Assembly: GCF_900100005.1 (NCBI RefSeq)
Contig: NZ_FNEB01000001.1
Span: forward strand, 806,001-870,000
Length of the DNA stretch: 64,000 nucleotides
Direction: 5' to 3'
From: Lutimaribacter saemankumensis
GTDB lineage: Bacteria > Pseudomonadota > Alphaproteobacteria > Rhodobacterales > Rhodobacteraceae
Translations under genes and position numbers: made by a program
In this document: one piece after another, positions 26,975 to 36,338 of the stretch
How the letters are laid out: the number at the start of each line of letters is the position of its first letter
Numbering within the stretch: position 1 is the stretch's first letter
Notes under the pieces: model-generated
The model's database searches: none
What the model was told of the DNA's origin: nothing
What the model saw: the letters and a program-made list of their open reading frames with translations, nothing else

Positions 26975-28528
26975 ATGTCCGACCTGATCGACGATCCCCT
27001 TCCCGGTATGAACGAGCCCGAATTCTCGGTCACCGAGATTTCGAACGCGATCAAACGCGTGATCGAGGGCGAGTTTTCCCATATCCGCATCCGTGGCGAG
27101 GTGGGCCGCGTCAGCCGTCCGCGCTCGGGGCATATCTATCTTGACCTGAAGGACGACAAATCCGTCCTGAACGGCGTGATCTGGAAAGGCGTGGCCACGC
27201 GCCTGTCGGTCCAGCCCGAAGAGGGGATGGAGGTCGTCGCCACCGGCCGGATGACCACCTTCGGCGGGCAGTCGCGTTATCAGATCGTGATCGAGGATCT
27301 CAAACCCGCCGGCATGGGCGCACTGATGGCGATGCTCGAAAAGCGCAAGAAGGCGCTCGAGGCCGAGGGGCTGTTCGCGCCCGAACGCAAGAAACCCCTG
27401 CCCTACCTGCCCGAAATCATCGGGGTCGTCACCTCGCCCTCGGGCGCGGTGATCCGCGATATCCTGCACCGGCTGCGCGACAGGTTCCCGCGCAAGGTGC
27501 TGATCTGGCCCGTGGCCGTGCAGGGCGAACGCTGCGCCCCCGAGGTTGCCCGCGCCATTGCCGGGTTCAACGCATTGACGCCGGGCGGCGCGCTGCCCCG
27601 CCCCGACCTGCTGATCGTCGCGCGTGGCGGCGGCAGCATCGAAGACTTGTGGGGCTTCAACGAGGAAATCGTGGCCCGTGCAGCTGCGGCGTCCGACATC
27701 CCGCTGATTTCCGCCGTGGGCCATGAAACCGACACGACGCTGATCGACTATGTCTCGGACAAGCGAGCGCCGACCCCGACCGCTGCGGCGGAACTGGCGG
27801 TTCCGGTGCGGCTGGAACTGCTGGCCTGGACCGACAACCAGGGCGCGCGATTGTCGCGGGCGCTGACACAGACCATCGGGCTGCGCGGTCAACGCCTGCG
27901 CGACCTGTCGCGCGCCCTGCCCCGTCCCGATACGCTGCTGGACGGCCCGCGCCAGCGGCTTGACCGGGCCACCGACCGCCTGCCGCAGGCGCTGACCGGC
28001 ACCGTGCAACGCCGCCGCGTGCGCCTTTACGAGGTGTCGGGCAGCCTGCGCCCCGCCTTGCTGTCGCGCCAGCTGGCCGAACAGAAACGCCGGCTGGATG
28101 CCAGCGCGCCGCGCCTGGCCAGCGGGCTGAACGCAGCCGTGGAGCGCAAGAAAGAGGCCCTGGGCCGCCGCACCGACCGGCTGAGCATCACGCCGATCCG
28201 CCGGAACATGGCGCAGCAACGCGACCGCCTGGCCGATCTGTCGCGCCGGCTGTCCAAGGCCGGGATCACGCAGACCGAAGGCTGGCGCAAGCAGATCGAC
28301 GCGCTCGACCGGCTGCGCGAAACGCTGGGCTACAAGGCGACGCTGGGCCGGGGCTATGCCGTGGTGCGTGGCGATGGCGCGGTGGTCACGACCGCCAAGG
28401 CCGCGCAATCCGCGCAGGTGCTGGAAATCGAATTCGCCGATGGCCGCATGACGCCGGGTGGCGGAAAACCCGCAAAACCGGCAGCCAAACCAAAGGACAA
28501 GCCGCCCGGTCAGGGCAGCCTGTTCTAA
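26975..28528 (+). CDS. xseA: exodeoxyribonuclease VII large subunit
   Basis: A 517-residue protein. The N-terminal OB domain (FSVTEISNAIKRVIEGEFSH, RIRGEVGRVSRPRSGHIYLD) is followed by the catalytic domain with GVVTSPSGAVIRDILHRLRD, ARGGGSIEDLWGFNEEIVAR and SAVGHETDTTLIDYVSDKRA, then a long coiled-coil region and the C-terminal barrel (GYKATLGRGYAVVRGDG). The enzyme degrades single-stranded DNA to oligonucleotides in repair. The small subunit xseB is not in this window. It converges on gatB with 13 bp between stops. Confidence 0.97.
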   Translation: MSDLIDDPLPGMNEPEFSVTEISNAIKRVIEGEFSHIRIRGEVGRVSRPRSGHIYLDLKDDKSVLNGVIWKGVATRLSVQPEEGMEVVATGRMTTFGGQSRYQIVIEDLKPAGMGALMAMLEKRKKALEAEGLFAPERKKPLPYLPEIIGVVTSPSGAVIRDILHRLRDRFPRKVLIWPVAVQGERCAPEVARAIAGFNALTPGGALPRPDLLIVARGGGSIEDLWGFNEEIVARAAAASDIPLISAVGHETDTTLIDYVSDKRAPTPTAAAELAVPVRLELLAWTDNQGARLSRALTQTIGLRGQRLRDLSRALPRPDTLLDGPRQRLDRATDRLPQALTGTVQRRRVRLYEVSGSLRPALLSRQLAEQKRRLDASAPRLASGLNAAVERKKEALGRRTDRLSITPIRRNMAQQRDRLADLSRRLSKAGITQTEGWRKQIDALDRLRETLGYKATLGRGYAVVRGDGAVVTTAKAAQSAQVLEIEFADGRMTPGGGKPAKPAAKPKDKPPGQGSLF

Positions 28529-28541
28529 GCGATTCTGCCGA

Positions 28542-30053
28542 TCACAGCCCCAGTTTCTGCTGAACGATGTCGTTCACGGCCTTGGGGTTGGCCTTGCCGC
28601 CGGTGGCCTTCATCACCTGGCCGACAAACCAGCCCGCCAGTTTCGGGTTGGCCTGCGCCTTTTCGACCTGCGCGGGGTTTTCCGCGATGATCTGATCGAC
28701 CGCCGCCTCGATCGCGCCAGTGTCGGTGACCTGTTTCATTCCCCGCGCCTCGACGATCTCGGCCGGGTCGCCGCCTTCGGAATAGACGATCTCGAACAGA
28801 TCCTTGGCGATCTTGCCCGAAATGTCGCCCTTGGCGATCAGGTCGATGATCCCACCCAGCTGCGCAGGCGTCACCGGGCTGTCGGTGATGTCGCAATCAT
28901 CCTTTTTCAAACGGCCGAAAAGCTCGTTGATGACCCAGTTGGCCGCCATCTTGCCGTCGCGGCCCTCGGCCACCTGTTCGAAGTAGTCCGCGTTGGCCAC
29001 CTCGGCGGTCAGGACGCCGGCATCGTATTCGCTCAGGCCCAGCTTGGTCACGAAGCGCGCCTTCTTCTCGTCCGGCAGCTCGGGCAGCGAGGCCGCGATG
29101 TCGTCGACCCAGGCCTGTTCGATTTCCAGCGGCAGCAGGTCGGGATCGGGGAAATAGCGGTAATCATGCGCCTCTTCCTTGGAGCGCATCGAACGCGTTT
29201 CGCCCTTGTCGGGGTCGTAAAGGCGTGTTTCCTGCACGATCTCGCCCCCCGCTTCGAGGATCGCGATCTGGCGGCGGGCCTCGTAATCGATGGCCTGCTG
29301 GATGAACCGCATCGAGTTCATGTTCTTGATTTCGCAGCGGGTTCCGAGATGGCTGAAATCCTGGGTCGCCTGGTATTTCTCGTAATCGCCCGGACGGCAG
29401 ACCGACACGTTCACGTCGGCGCGCAGGTTGCCGTTCTGCATGTTGCCGTCGCAGGTGCCGAGATAGCGCAGGATCTGGCGCAGCTTGGTGACATAGGCCG
29501 CCGCCTCTTCGGGGCCGCGGATGTCGGGGCGGCTGACGATTTCCATCAGTGCCACGCCGGTGCGGTTAAGATCGACGAAGGACATGTTGGGGTCCATGTC
29601 GTGGATCGACTTGCCCGCGTCCTGTTCCAGGTGAATGCGTTCGATCCGCACAAGCCGCGCGACGCCGGGGCCCATGTCGACAAGGATTTCGCCCTCACCC
29701 ACGATCGGGTGATACAGCTGGCTGATCTGGTAGCCCTGCGGCAGGTCGGGGTAGAAATAGTTCTTGCGGTCGAAGGCCGACCAAAGGTTGATCTCGGCCT
29801 TCAGGCCCAGACCCGTGCGCACCGCCTGCGCCACGCAGAATTCGTTGATCACGGGCAACATGCCGGGCATCGCGGCGTCCACGAAGGACACGTTCGAATT
29901 CGGCTCGGCCCCGAAAGTGGTCGAGGCGCCGGAAAACAGCTTGGCGTTCGACGCGACCTGCGCGTGCACCTCCATGCCGATCACCAGTTCCCAATCGTGC
30001 TTGGCCCCGGCGATCACCTTGGGTTTCGGCGTCTCGTAAGTCAGGTCGAGCAT
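28542..30053 (-). CDS. gatB: Asp/Glu-tRNA amidotransferase subunit B
   Basis: Kinase-like subunit of GatCAB, which converts misacylated Glu-tRNA(Gln) and Asp-tRNA(Asn). The protein has 503 residues. It contains [46 protein letters not shown]-like [13 protein letters not shown] near residue 215, [20 protein letters not shown] and [13 protein letters not shown]. The C-terminal YqeY-like tail ([20 protein letters not shown]) is complete. gatA and gatC are elsewhere. Confidence 0.98.
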   Translation of the reverse strand: MLDLTYETPKPKVIAGAKHDWELVIGMEVHAQVASNAKLFSGASTTFGAEPNSNVSFVDAAMPGMLPVINEFCVAQAVRTGLGLKAEINLWSAFDRKNYFYPDLPQGYQISQLYHPIVGEGEILVDMGPGVARLVRIERIHLEQDAGKSIHDMDPNMSFVDLNRTGVALMEIVSRPDIRGPEEAAAYVTKLRQILRYLGTCDGNMQNGNLRADVNVSVCRPGDYEKYQATQDFSHLGTRCEIKNMNSMRFIQQAIDYEARRQIAILEAGGEIVQETRLYDPDKGETRSMRSKEEAHDYRYFPDPDLLPLEIEQAWVDDIAASLPELPDEKKARFVTKLGLSEYDAGVLTAEVANADYFEQVAEGRDGKMAANWVINELFGRLKKDDCDITDSPVTPAQLGGIIDLIAKGDISGKIAKDLFEIVYSEGGDPAEIVEARGMKQVTDTGAIEAAVDQIIAENPAQVEKAQANPKLAGWFVGQVMKATGGKANPKAVNDIVQQKLGL

Positions 30054-30142
30054 GGGTTGCGCCCCTTTGTTTGCAGGATCGACGCGGTTCTAGGACAGCG
30101 CCGCGGCAGGGGCAAGGGCCAAGGCGGCCGAACGCGGCCGCG

Positions 30143-31423
30143 CTATCCGTCCATCGGTTCGAGATGCGGACCGGTGCGATCGAACACCACGCGCATACCG
30201 CGGCGCAATTCGGCATCGAAATGCCGCCCGATCCGTGCCAGCGCGCAATCGCGCCCTAGCCGCGCGACCTCGTCGCGGGCCAGCGGGCCGGTGGCGTGCT
30301 GCGCCCCCTTGGCGGCAACGCCCCAGACCAGCGGATGCAGCTCGGTCAGGTGGTCGCGCAGGATCCAGTCGAGCGCTGCGCGAATCTCGCGCAGGCCCTG
30401 GCTGTCCGGTGCACGCCCACAGCGGGGCTGCTGCAGGGTCACCGCGCAAAAGGCCGCCATCTGGTTGGCATAGTGCTGATCCGGCCGGCGGGTCAGGATA
30501 TCGCGCATGCCGTCCAGGAAAAACGGCACGTCGAGATGTCCCAGGGCAACCGGATCGACCGCCAGGGCATCGAGATAGACCCAGGTATACGCACCCGCGC
30601 CCCAGATATCCCCCGTGCGTGCCGCCGTGCGCCGCGCCTCAAGCTCGAGCTGTTCGTAGCTGCCGAACCAGCGCGGCAAAAGATGATTGCCAAGCCCGCG
30701 CATATGGCGCGGATTGCCGGGGTCGAGGTCGATCAGGTCCTCGTAATCGTCGGCCACCCGGGCCTTGGGCGCCGGGGTCGAGGCCAAGAGCGCGCAGCGC
30801 GCAGCGGCCAGCGCGGGACTGTCCTCGGCAAAGGCGTCGAACCGGTCGAGGATTTCCTCGGCGCGGTCGAAGTGATGGTGAAACGCCTCCCAGTGCTTTT
30901 CCGGCACTTCCGAAATCCAGCCCTGCCCGCGCCATGCCCAGCCGATATCGACATGCGCCTGCGCCACGACCAGCGCGACACCGTAATCGTCGGGATGGTC
31001 TTGCAGCACCTCTTCCAGGGCGATCATTCCCTCGCGCGGGGCATGCGCCGACATCAGGCCGGGGTCGCTCAGCGCGGTCTCAACCGGCAGCACCACGTCC
31101 GACCGCGCGCCATAGCTCAGCAAGTCGGCCAGGGCGGTGCCGCCCGGGGTCGCCTCGCGCGCATGGTCATGGTCGCGGATCATGCCTCCCAACTCGTCCC
31201 ACATCTCCTGGCGGGCCATGAACCGGCCCTTTTCGCGCAGCCGGGCGCCTTCGGTTTCCTCGGTCGTCTGATCGCAAACCGGGATCGACAAACCCGCATC
31301 GTACTGCCGCGCAAGGCTTTCGTCGCTGGCCTCACCCCGCGTTGTCAGAACGGGCAATTTCCGTGGCAAGGCCTTCAGGCGATGTCCGATGCGGGCGATG
31401 GGGGATTTCTGCGAGTCGGTCAT
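30143..31423 (-). CDS. hypothetical protein, 426 residues
   Basis: I do not recognise this protein. It starts MTDSQKSPIARIGHRLKALP, has no signal peptide or membrane helix, and is rich in Trp, His and Ala-Leu helices (AQAHVDIGWAWRGQGWISEV; EKHWEAFHHHFDRAEEILDR; VADDYEDLIDLDPGNPRHMR). The alternation of short helices suggests a helical-repeat (TPR-like) fold. Codon use is like its neighbours. It lies 89 bp upstream of gatB on the same strand and may share a transcript. ATG 31423 is chosen over upstream in-frame starts, which run into a different composition. Confidence 0.75.
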   Translation of the reverse strand: MTDSQKSPIARIGHRLKALPRKLPVLTTRGEASDESLARQYDAGLSIPVCDQTTEETEGARLREKGRFMARQEMWDELGGMIRDHDHAREATPGGTALADLLSYGARSDVVLPVETALSDPGLMSAHAPREGMIALEEVLQDHPDDYGVALVVAQAHVDIGWAWRGQGWISEVPEKHWEAFHHHFDRAEEILDRFDAFAEDSPALAAARCALLASTPAPKARVADDYEDLIDLDPGNPRHMRGLGNHLLPRWFGSYEQLELEARRTAARTGDIWGAGAYTWVYLDALAVDPVALGHLDVPFFLDGMRDILTRRPDQHYANQMAAFCAVTLQQPRCGRAPDSQGLREIRAALDWILRDHLTELHPLVWGVAAKGAQHATGPLARDEVARLGRDCALARIGRHFDAELRRGMRVVFDRTGPHLEPMDG

Positions 31424-31569
31424 GACGGTCCGTTGATGGCAACTGCCGTCAGATAAGCCGGAGTTTCGGGCGCAATCGTGGCGTGACCGGGGAGTTTGCG
31501 CGAAAATGCGCGGGCGAAACCGGGCAGGCGATATTGCGCCCCGCCGACCGCCGGTGCAGGATCGGAGCC

Positions 31570-32208
31570 ATGCGGCTATCCAGTCTTCTTTTTCTCGTTC
31601 TGATGCCCGTTGCGGCGCTTGCGCAGCCGATCGGCGATCTGCCGCGCCCACCCCAGAGAGCAGCGGATGTCCCGCATGCGCGATGGGATCACCGAACGGA
31701 CGCGCCGATCTGGACACGTGCGGCGCTTTCGGCGCTCAAGGGGCATGGCGCGGCGTTGACACGCACGGTGCCGCGCGACATCGGCGACTGGTGCCCGGCC
31801 TACACCGATGCGGACGCGCAAAGGCGCGCGCAGTTCTGGGTCGGGTTTCTGTCCGCGTTGGCAAAATACGAAAGCACGTGGAAACCCGGCGCCGTCGGCG
31901 GCGGCGGGCAATGGTTCGGGCTGCTGCAAATCCTGCCGGCCACCGCGCGCGGCTACGGATGCCGCGCCGACAGTGGCGAGGCGCTGAAACACGGCCCATC
32001 GAACCTCAGTTGCGCGCTGCGGATCATGGCGGTCACGGTCCCACGCGACCGCGCGATCGCGCTGCGTGACAGCCGTTGGGTTGGCGTGGCCGCGGATTGG
32101 GGGCCGATGCGGTCCGAGGCGAAACGCCGCGAAATGGCCCGCTGGCTGCGGGCGCAGACCTATTGCAAGCCGCTGTCGTCGACCCGCCCGAAACTGCGGC
32201 CTTTCTGA
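31570..32208 (+). CDS. secreted lytic transglycosylase-like protein
   Basis: A 212-residue protein with a signal peptide (MRLSSLLFLVLMPVAALAQP). The SLT fold is indicated by FLSALAKYESTWKPGAVGGG with candidate catalytic Glu101, then WFGLLQILPATARGYGC (the G-L-x-Q-I motif) and LSCALRIMAV. It would cleave peptidoglycan in the periplasm. It is divergent from the 426-residue gene, and a perfect 11 bp stem terminator follows it. Confidence 0.82.
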   Translation: MRLSSLLFLVLMPVAALAQPIGDLPRPPQRAADVPHARWDHRTDAPIWTRAALSALKGHGAALTRTVPRDIGDWCPAYTDADAQRRAQFWVGFLSALAKYESTWKPGAVGGGGQWFGLLQILPATARGYGCRADSGEALKHGPSNLSCALRIMAVTVPRDRAIALRDSRWVGVAADWGPMRSEAKRREMARWLRAQTYCKPLSSTRPKLRPF

Positions 32209-32225
32209 TCCCGGCCCCCAAATGA

Positions 32226-32251
32226 AAAAGGGCGCCCGCAGGCGCCCTTTT
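32226..32251. terminator. bidirectional terminator between the transglycosylase gene and degP
   Basis: AAAAGGGCGCC-CGCA-GGCGCCCTTTT is a perfect 11 bp stem with a 4-base loop. The A and T runs at either end let it work on both strands, serving the plus-strand transglycosylase gene (stop 32208) and the minus-strand degP gene (stop 32271). Confidence 0.88.
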
Positions 32252-32270
32252 CAGGTTCTTGATGCTCTGG

Positions 32271-33755
32271 TCACTCTTCCAGCGACAGCGCCACGAAACG
32301 GGGATCGCCCGCACGCCGGACCAGCAAGAGCAGCGATTTGCGCCCTGCGTCCTTGGCGGCATCGACCCGTTCCTGCAGATCGCTGACGCTTTCCAGCTTT
32401 TCCTGGCCGGCCTCGGTGATCACGTCGCCCGCACGCAGGCCCTTTTCATAGGCTTCCGTGCTTTCGTCCACGTCCATCACCACCAGCCCGGTCATGTTGG
32501 CGTCAAGGTCCAGTTCCTCGCGCATGGCATCGGTGACCGGCGCCAATGTCAGTCCAAGCATTTCGACCTCGGCGGGCTCTTCCGGCTCGGCTTGTTGGGC
32601 TGCGGGCACGGCGCCCTCGGCCTCTTCGCGGCGGCCCAGCGTCACCTTCAGCGTTTCGGTCTGGCCGTCGCGCAGCACGACGACACGAACCGTCTTGCCG
32701 ACTTCGGTGTTGCCCACCTTGCGCACCAGAGTGCGGGTATCGTCCACATCCGCGCCATCGAAGTTCAGGATGACATCGCCCTGCAGCACACCGCCTTCCT
32801 TGGCGGGGCCGTCAGGCACATCGGTGACCATCGCACCGCGCGCGGTGTCCAGCCCTTCGATCGCTTCAACCATGTCCGGCGTCACGTCCTGGATGCGCAC
32901 ACCCAGCCAGCCACGGCGTGTTTCACCGTATTTCTGCAACTGGTCGACGACTTTCGTCACAACGTTCGATGCCATCGAAAAGCCGATCCCGATCGACCCG
33001 CCATTCGGGCTGAGGATCGCGGTATTCACGCCGATCACGTCGCCATCCATGTTGAAAAGCGGACCGCCCGAGTTGCCGCGGTTGATCGCGGCATCGGTCT
33101 GGATGTAGTCGTCATACGAGCCGCGCAGCGCCCGGTTGCGGGCCGAAACGATACCCGCGGACACCGAAAAGCCCTGGCCCAGCGGGTTGCCCATCGCCAT
33201 CACCCAGTCACCGACGCGCATTTTGTCGCTGTCGCCAAAGCTGACGTATTTCAGCGGCTGATCGGTGCTCACCTTGAGCAGCGCAATGTCGGTGTTGGGA
33301 TCGGTGCCGACCACTTCGGCCGGGAGTTCCGTTACCGGCTGGCCGTCACCGGGAAAGAACTCGATCAGGATCTCGTCCGCGCTTTCGATCACATGGTTGT
33401 TGGTGACGATGTAGCCATCTTCGGAAATCACGAAGCCCGAGCCCAGAGCCGATGTCCGGCGCGGCCGGTCGCCATCGCCCTGACGGTCGCGGAATTCGCG
33501 AAAGAAATCCTCGAAAGGGCTGCCTTCGGGAACGATCGGATTTGGGCCGCCTCGGGCCGCGACAACGGTCGACGTGGTGATGTTCACCACCGCCGGGCTG
33601 ATCTTGTCGGCAAGATCTGCAAAGCTTTCGGGCATCCGTGCATGGGCCGCCAGCGTTTGCGCCAACATCAGCAGCAACGCAAGCAACGCCATCCACATCC
33701 CCCGGATCATCGGGGCGGAACTGCGTTGAGTGAATGAAAGAGCTTGAGTGGTCAC
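32271..33755 (-). CDS. degP: Do/DegP-family periplasmic serine endopeptidase
   Basis: A 494-residue HtrA protease/chaperone. After a hydrophobic signal segment (residues 18-39) comes the trypsin-like domain with His121 (TNNHVIES), Asp156 (NTDIALLKV) and Ser229 (INRGNSGGPLFN), then two PDZ domains (GWLGVRIQDVTPDMVEAIEG and MTGLVVMDVDESTEAYEKGL). It degrades misfolded envelope proteins. The start is GTG 33755 with GAGGAG upstream. It is the last gene of the hflK-hflC-DUF2065 run, a common alphaproteobacterial arrangement that joins two membrane quality-control systems. Confidence 0.96.
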   Translation of the reverse strand: MTTQALSFTQRSSAPMIRGMWMALLALLLMLAQTLAAHARMPESFADLADKISPAVVNITTSTVVAARGGPNPIVPEGSPFEDFFREFRDRQGDGDRPRRTSALGSGFVISEDGYIVTNNHVIESADEILIEFFPGDGQPVTELPAEVVGTDPNTDIALLKVSTDQPLKYVSFGDSDKMRVGDWVMAMGNPLGQGFSVSAGIVSARNRALRGSYDDYIQTDAAINRGNSGGPLFNMDGDVIGVNTAILSPNGGSIGIGFSMASNVVTKVVDQLQKYGETRRGWLGVRIQDVTPDMVEAIEGLDTARGAMVTDVPDGPAKEGGVLQGDVILNFDGADVDDTRTLVRKVGNTEVGKTVRVVVLRDGQTETLKVTLGRREEAEGAVPAAQQAEPEEPAEVEMLGLTLAPVTDAMREELDLDANMTGLVVMDVDESTEAYEKGLRAGDVITEAGQEKLESVSDLQERVDAAKDAGRKSLLLLVRRAGDPRFVALSLEE

Positions 33756-33886
33756 GCCAGTATCTCCTCTGGGTTACCTGTTTCCAGTAGCGACACTTTC
33801 TATGTAGGGCGGCAGAGTTGCAACACAAAGGGCTGTCGCACCCCGTCAAACCCGCGTGACAGCCCGTGACGGGCGCGTGAACCCGC

Positions 33887-34084
33887 TCAGGCCCCCAGCG
33901 CCTTGGCCATCCAAACCAGCACCACGCCCAGCGCCATCGCCAGCAGCCCGACATTGCGCCGCGTCGCTTCGGGCAGCATGCGCAGCATCTCAAGCATCTG
34001 TTCCACAAGCGAAGGGGCCAGCGCATAGGCCAGCCCCTCGACGATCAGAACCAGCCCTAGGGCCAGAAATGCGGTTTCGATCAT
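33887..34084 (-). CDS. DUF2065 small membrane protein
   Basis: A 65-residue protein with two membrane helices (AFLALGLVLIVEGLAYALAP and VGLLAMALGVVLVWMAKALG) joined by a loop containing MLRMLPEATRRN, the pattern of DUF2065, which is found next to hflC in many proteobacteria. The function is unknown; the context implies a part in HflKC or membrane-protein quality control. ATG 34084 overlaps the hflC stop as ATGA, so translation is coupled. A 131 bp gap separates it from degP. Confidence 0.88.
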   Translation of the reverse strand: MIETAFLALGLVLIVEGLAYALAPSLVEQMLEMLRMLPEATRRNVGLLAMALGVVLVWMAKALGA

Positions 34085-35121
34085 TGCGTTTCTTCAGTCG
34101 GTGCGCTGCGCTGCTGGATTTCCTCGTTGCTGCGCTCGATCTGCTCGCGCGCTTCTTCGGGCAGATCCTCGGACAGCTCGCTTTGCGGGGCGAGTTCGCG
34201 CAGCTCGTCGGGGCTCAGCGTTTGCGCCTCTTCGGCCAGCAGGCCCTCGGCACGCACGGCATCGAACATCGCCGAGATGAAATCGCTTCCCGGTGTCAGC
34301 ACGATGGTCGACGTGTCGCTGTTGAGGCTGCGCTCGAAGGCCGAAAGCGAGCGGTAGAACTTGAAGAACTCGGGGTTCCCGCCAAACGCCTGCGCAAAGA
34401 TCCGGTTGCGTTCGGCATCGGCCTCACCGCGGCGGATTTCGGCCTCGCGTTCCGCCTGGCTGACGGTTTCCACCACGGTACGGTCGGCGGCGGCACGGAC
34501 ACGCTGCGCGGCCTCGTTACCGCGGGCGATCTCGTCGGCGGCTTCGCGTTCACGCTCGGCGCGCATCCGGGCGAATGTCGCTTCGAGGTTTTGCTGCGGC
34601 AGGTTGGTCTGCTTCAGACGCACGTCCACCACTTCGAGCCCGAGGCTTTCCGCAGCGGCACGCGCCTGCGCGCGGATACGCACGGCCAGGTCACGGCGCT
34701 GGTCCGAAAGGATCGTGTCCGACGTCACCTGATCGGCACCCAGAACCTCACGGATTTGCGCGTTCAGGATCGAGGACAGACGATCTTCGGCGGCACGGAT
34801 GCCGCCCACGCCCACGGCTTGCCGGAACTGAACGACATCACGGATGCGGTAACGCGCGAAGGCATCGACCACCAGTCGGCGGTCATCCGAGGGCGTCACC
34901 TCGATCGTGTCGGTATCGAGCGACAGGATACGGTCATCGTATTTGACGACTTCCTGGATGAACGGGATCTTGAAACCCAGGCCCGGCGTTTCGCGCACCT
35001 GCTTGATCTGCCCGAATTGCAGAACAAGCGCCTTTTCGCGTTCGTCCACGATAAAGAGCGACGAAAACGCGACGGCGATCACGACGACAACCGCCGGAAG
35101 AAGGAAAGCGGATTTACGCAT
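34081..35121 (-). CDS. hflC: FtsH protease modulator HflC
   Basis: A 346-residue SPFH/band-7 protein: an N-terminal membrane anchor (LLPAVVVVIAVAFSSLFIV), ALVLQFGQIKQVRETPGLGF, then the SPFH domain and a helical region with DAERNRIFAQAFGGNPEFFK. With HflK it forms a large periplasmic cage around the FtsH protease and controls its access to membrane proteins. The start overlaps the hflK stop (TGATG). Confidence 0.97.
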   Translation of the reverse strand: MRKSAFLLPAVVVVIAVAFSSLFIVDEREKALVLQFGQIKQVRETPGLGFKIPFIQEVVKYDDRILSLDTDTIEVTPSDDRRLVVDAFARYRIRDVVQFRQAVGVGGIRAAEDRLSSILNAQIREVLGADQVTSDTILSDQRRDLAVRIRAQARAAAESLGLEVVDVRLKQTNLPQQNLEATFARMRAEREREAADEIARGNEAAQRVRAAADRTVVETVSQAEREAEIRRGEADAERNRIFAQAFGGNPEFFKFYRSLSAFERSLNSDTSTIVLTPGSDFISAMFDAVRAEGLLAEEAQTLSPDELRELAPQSELSEDLPEEAREQIERSNEEIQQRSAPTEETQ

Positions 35122-36269
35122 CAGTTCGACCCTCCGGTGTTCGCGCCACGGCGCAGTTCGTTGAGCGGCAGGTAAGGCAGGACGCCATTGCCGCCCTGGC
35201 CCATGTCGCTATCCAGCAGGATCTTGTCGACACTGCCCAGGGTACGTTCCATCGCTTCGAGATACAGGCGGCGCTGCGTCACTTCGGGCGCGGCGTTGAA
35301 TTCCTGGGCCACGGCGACGAAACGGCTGGCTTCACCGATGGCCTCGTTGACCACGCGGGCACGGTAGGCTTCGGATTCTTCCAGGATCTGCGCGCTCTGA
35401 CCGCGCGCTTCGGCAAGCACCCGGTTGGCATAGGCGTCGGCCTGGCGCTGCAGCCTGTCACGCTCCTGTTCGGCAGCCTGCACTTCGCGGAACGCGTCGA
35501 TCACAGCAGACGGCGGGTCCGCCTTGTCGAGGTTCACCCGCACGATGTTGATGCCGCTTTCGTATTCATCCAGCGTTTCCTGGATGTTCAGCAATGCAGT
35601 GTCGGCGATCACGCCACGATCCCGGTTGAGGATCGGCGCCAGGTTGGTGGCGGCGATGATCTCGCGCATCACCGATTCCGACACGGCCTGCACGGTCAGT
35701 TGCGGGTCGCGGATGTTGAACAGCAGCTTGGCCGGATCGCTAATGTTCCACACGACCTGAAAGTCGATGTCCACGATGTTGGCATCAGTGGTCAGCATCA
35801 GGCCGTCGTTATTGTTGCCACGGCGCATGCCGACATTCTCGGTCCGCTCCGAGGTCACGTTGATGACCTCGTAAGTCACCAGCGGCCAGGGCGCAAAGTT
35901 CAGGCCCGGATTGCCGATCGACGAATACGCACCCAGGAACAGCTCGACCGACTGTTCTTCGGGTTTGACGGTATAAAAGCTGGAAAAGGCCCAAAGTGCG
36001 ACCGCGGCAAGCCCGCCGATCGCCCAGGTGCCCTTGCCGAAATTGGGGCCACCTTGCCCCCCGCCCGAGCCGTCGCCATTGCCGCCGCGACCGCCCATCA
36101 GGACGCGCAGCTGCTCCTGGCCCTTTTTCATCAACTCTTCGATTTCCGGGATCTGGGGGCCGCCATCCTCGGGGCGGCGTCCGCCACCCCCATTCTGCCC
36201 ACGGCGGTCGTCATCGCCACCGCCCCTGTTTCCGCCGCCGCCCCATGGGCCGCCAGAATGTCCAGCCAT
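35121..36269 (-). CDS. hflK: FtsH protease modulator HflK
   Basis: A 382-residue SPFH protein. The first 75 residues are glycine- and arginine-rich and cytoplasmic (the start is MAGHSGGPWGGGG), followed by one membrane helix (WAIGGLAAVALWAFSSFYTV) and the SPFH domain (EEQSVELFLGAYSSIGNPGL; DKADPPSAVIDAFREVQAAE; LPLNELRRG at the C-terminus). It pairs with HflC, encoded downstream with overlapping stop and start codons. Confidence 0.97.
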   Translation of the reverse strand: MAGHSGGPWGGGGNRGGGDDDRRGQNGGGGRRPEDGGPQIPEIEELMKKGQEQLRVLMGGRGGNGDGSGGGQGGPNFGKGTWAIGGLAAVALWAFSSFYTVKPEEQSVELFLGAYSSIGNPGLNFAPWPLVTYEVINVTSERTENVGMRRGNNNDGLMLTTDANIVDIDFQVVWNISDPAKLLFNIRDPQLTVQAVSESVMREIIAATNLAPILNRDRGVIADTALLNIQETLDEYESGINIVRVNLDKADPPSAVIDAFREVQAAEQERDRLQRQADAYANRVLAEARGQSAQILEESEAYRARVVNEAIGEASRFVAVAQEFNAAPEVTQRRLYLEAMERTLGSVDKILLDSDMGQGGNGVLPYLPLNELRRGANTGGSN

Positions 36270-36338
36270 CTACCTGATTTCCCCTTTATGATGGTATTCT
36301 TTGATGTTGCTCATAACCTGTGCAGTCTGTCCGGAATT

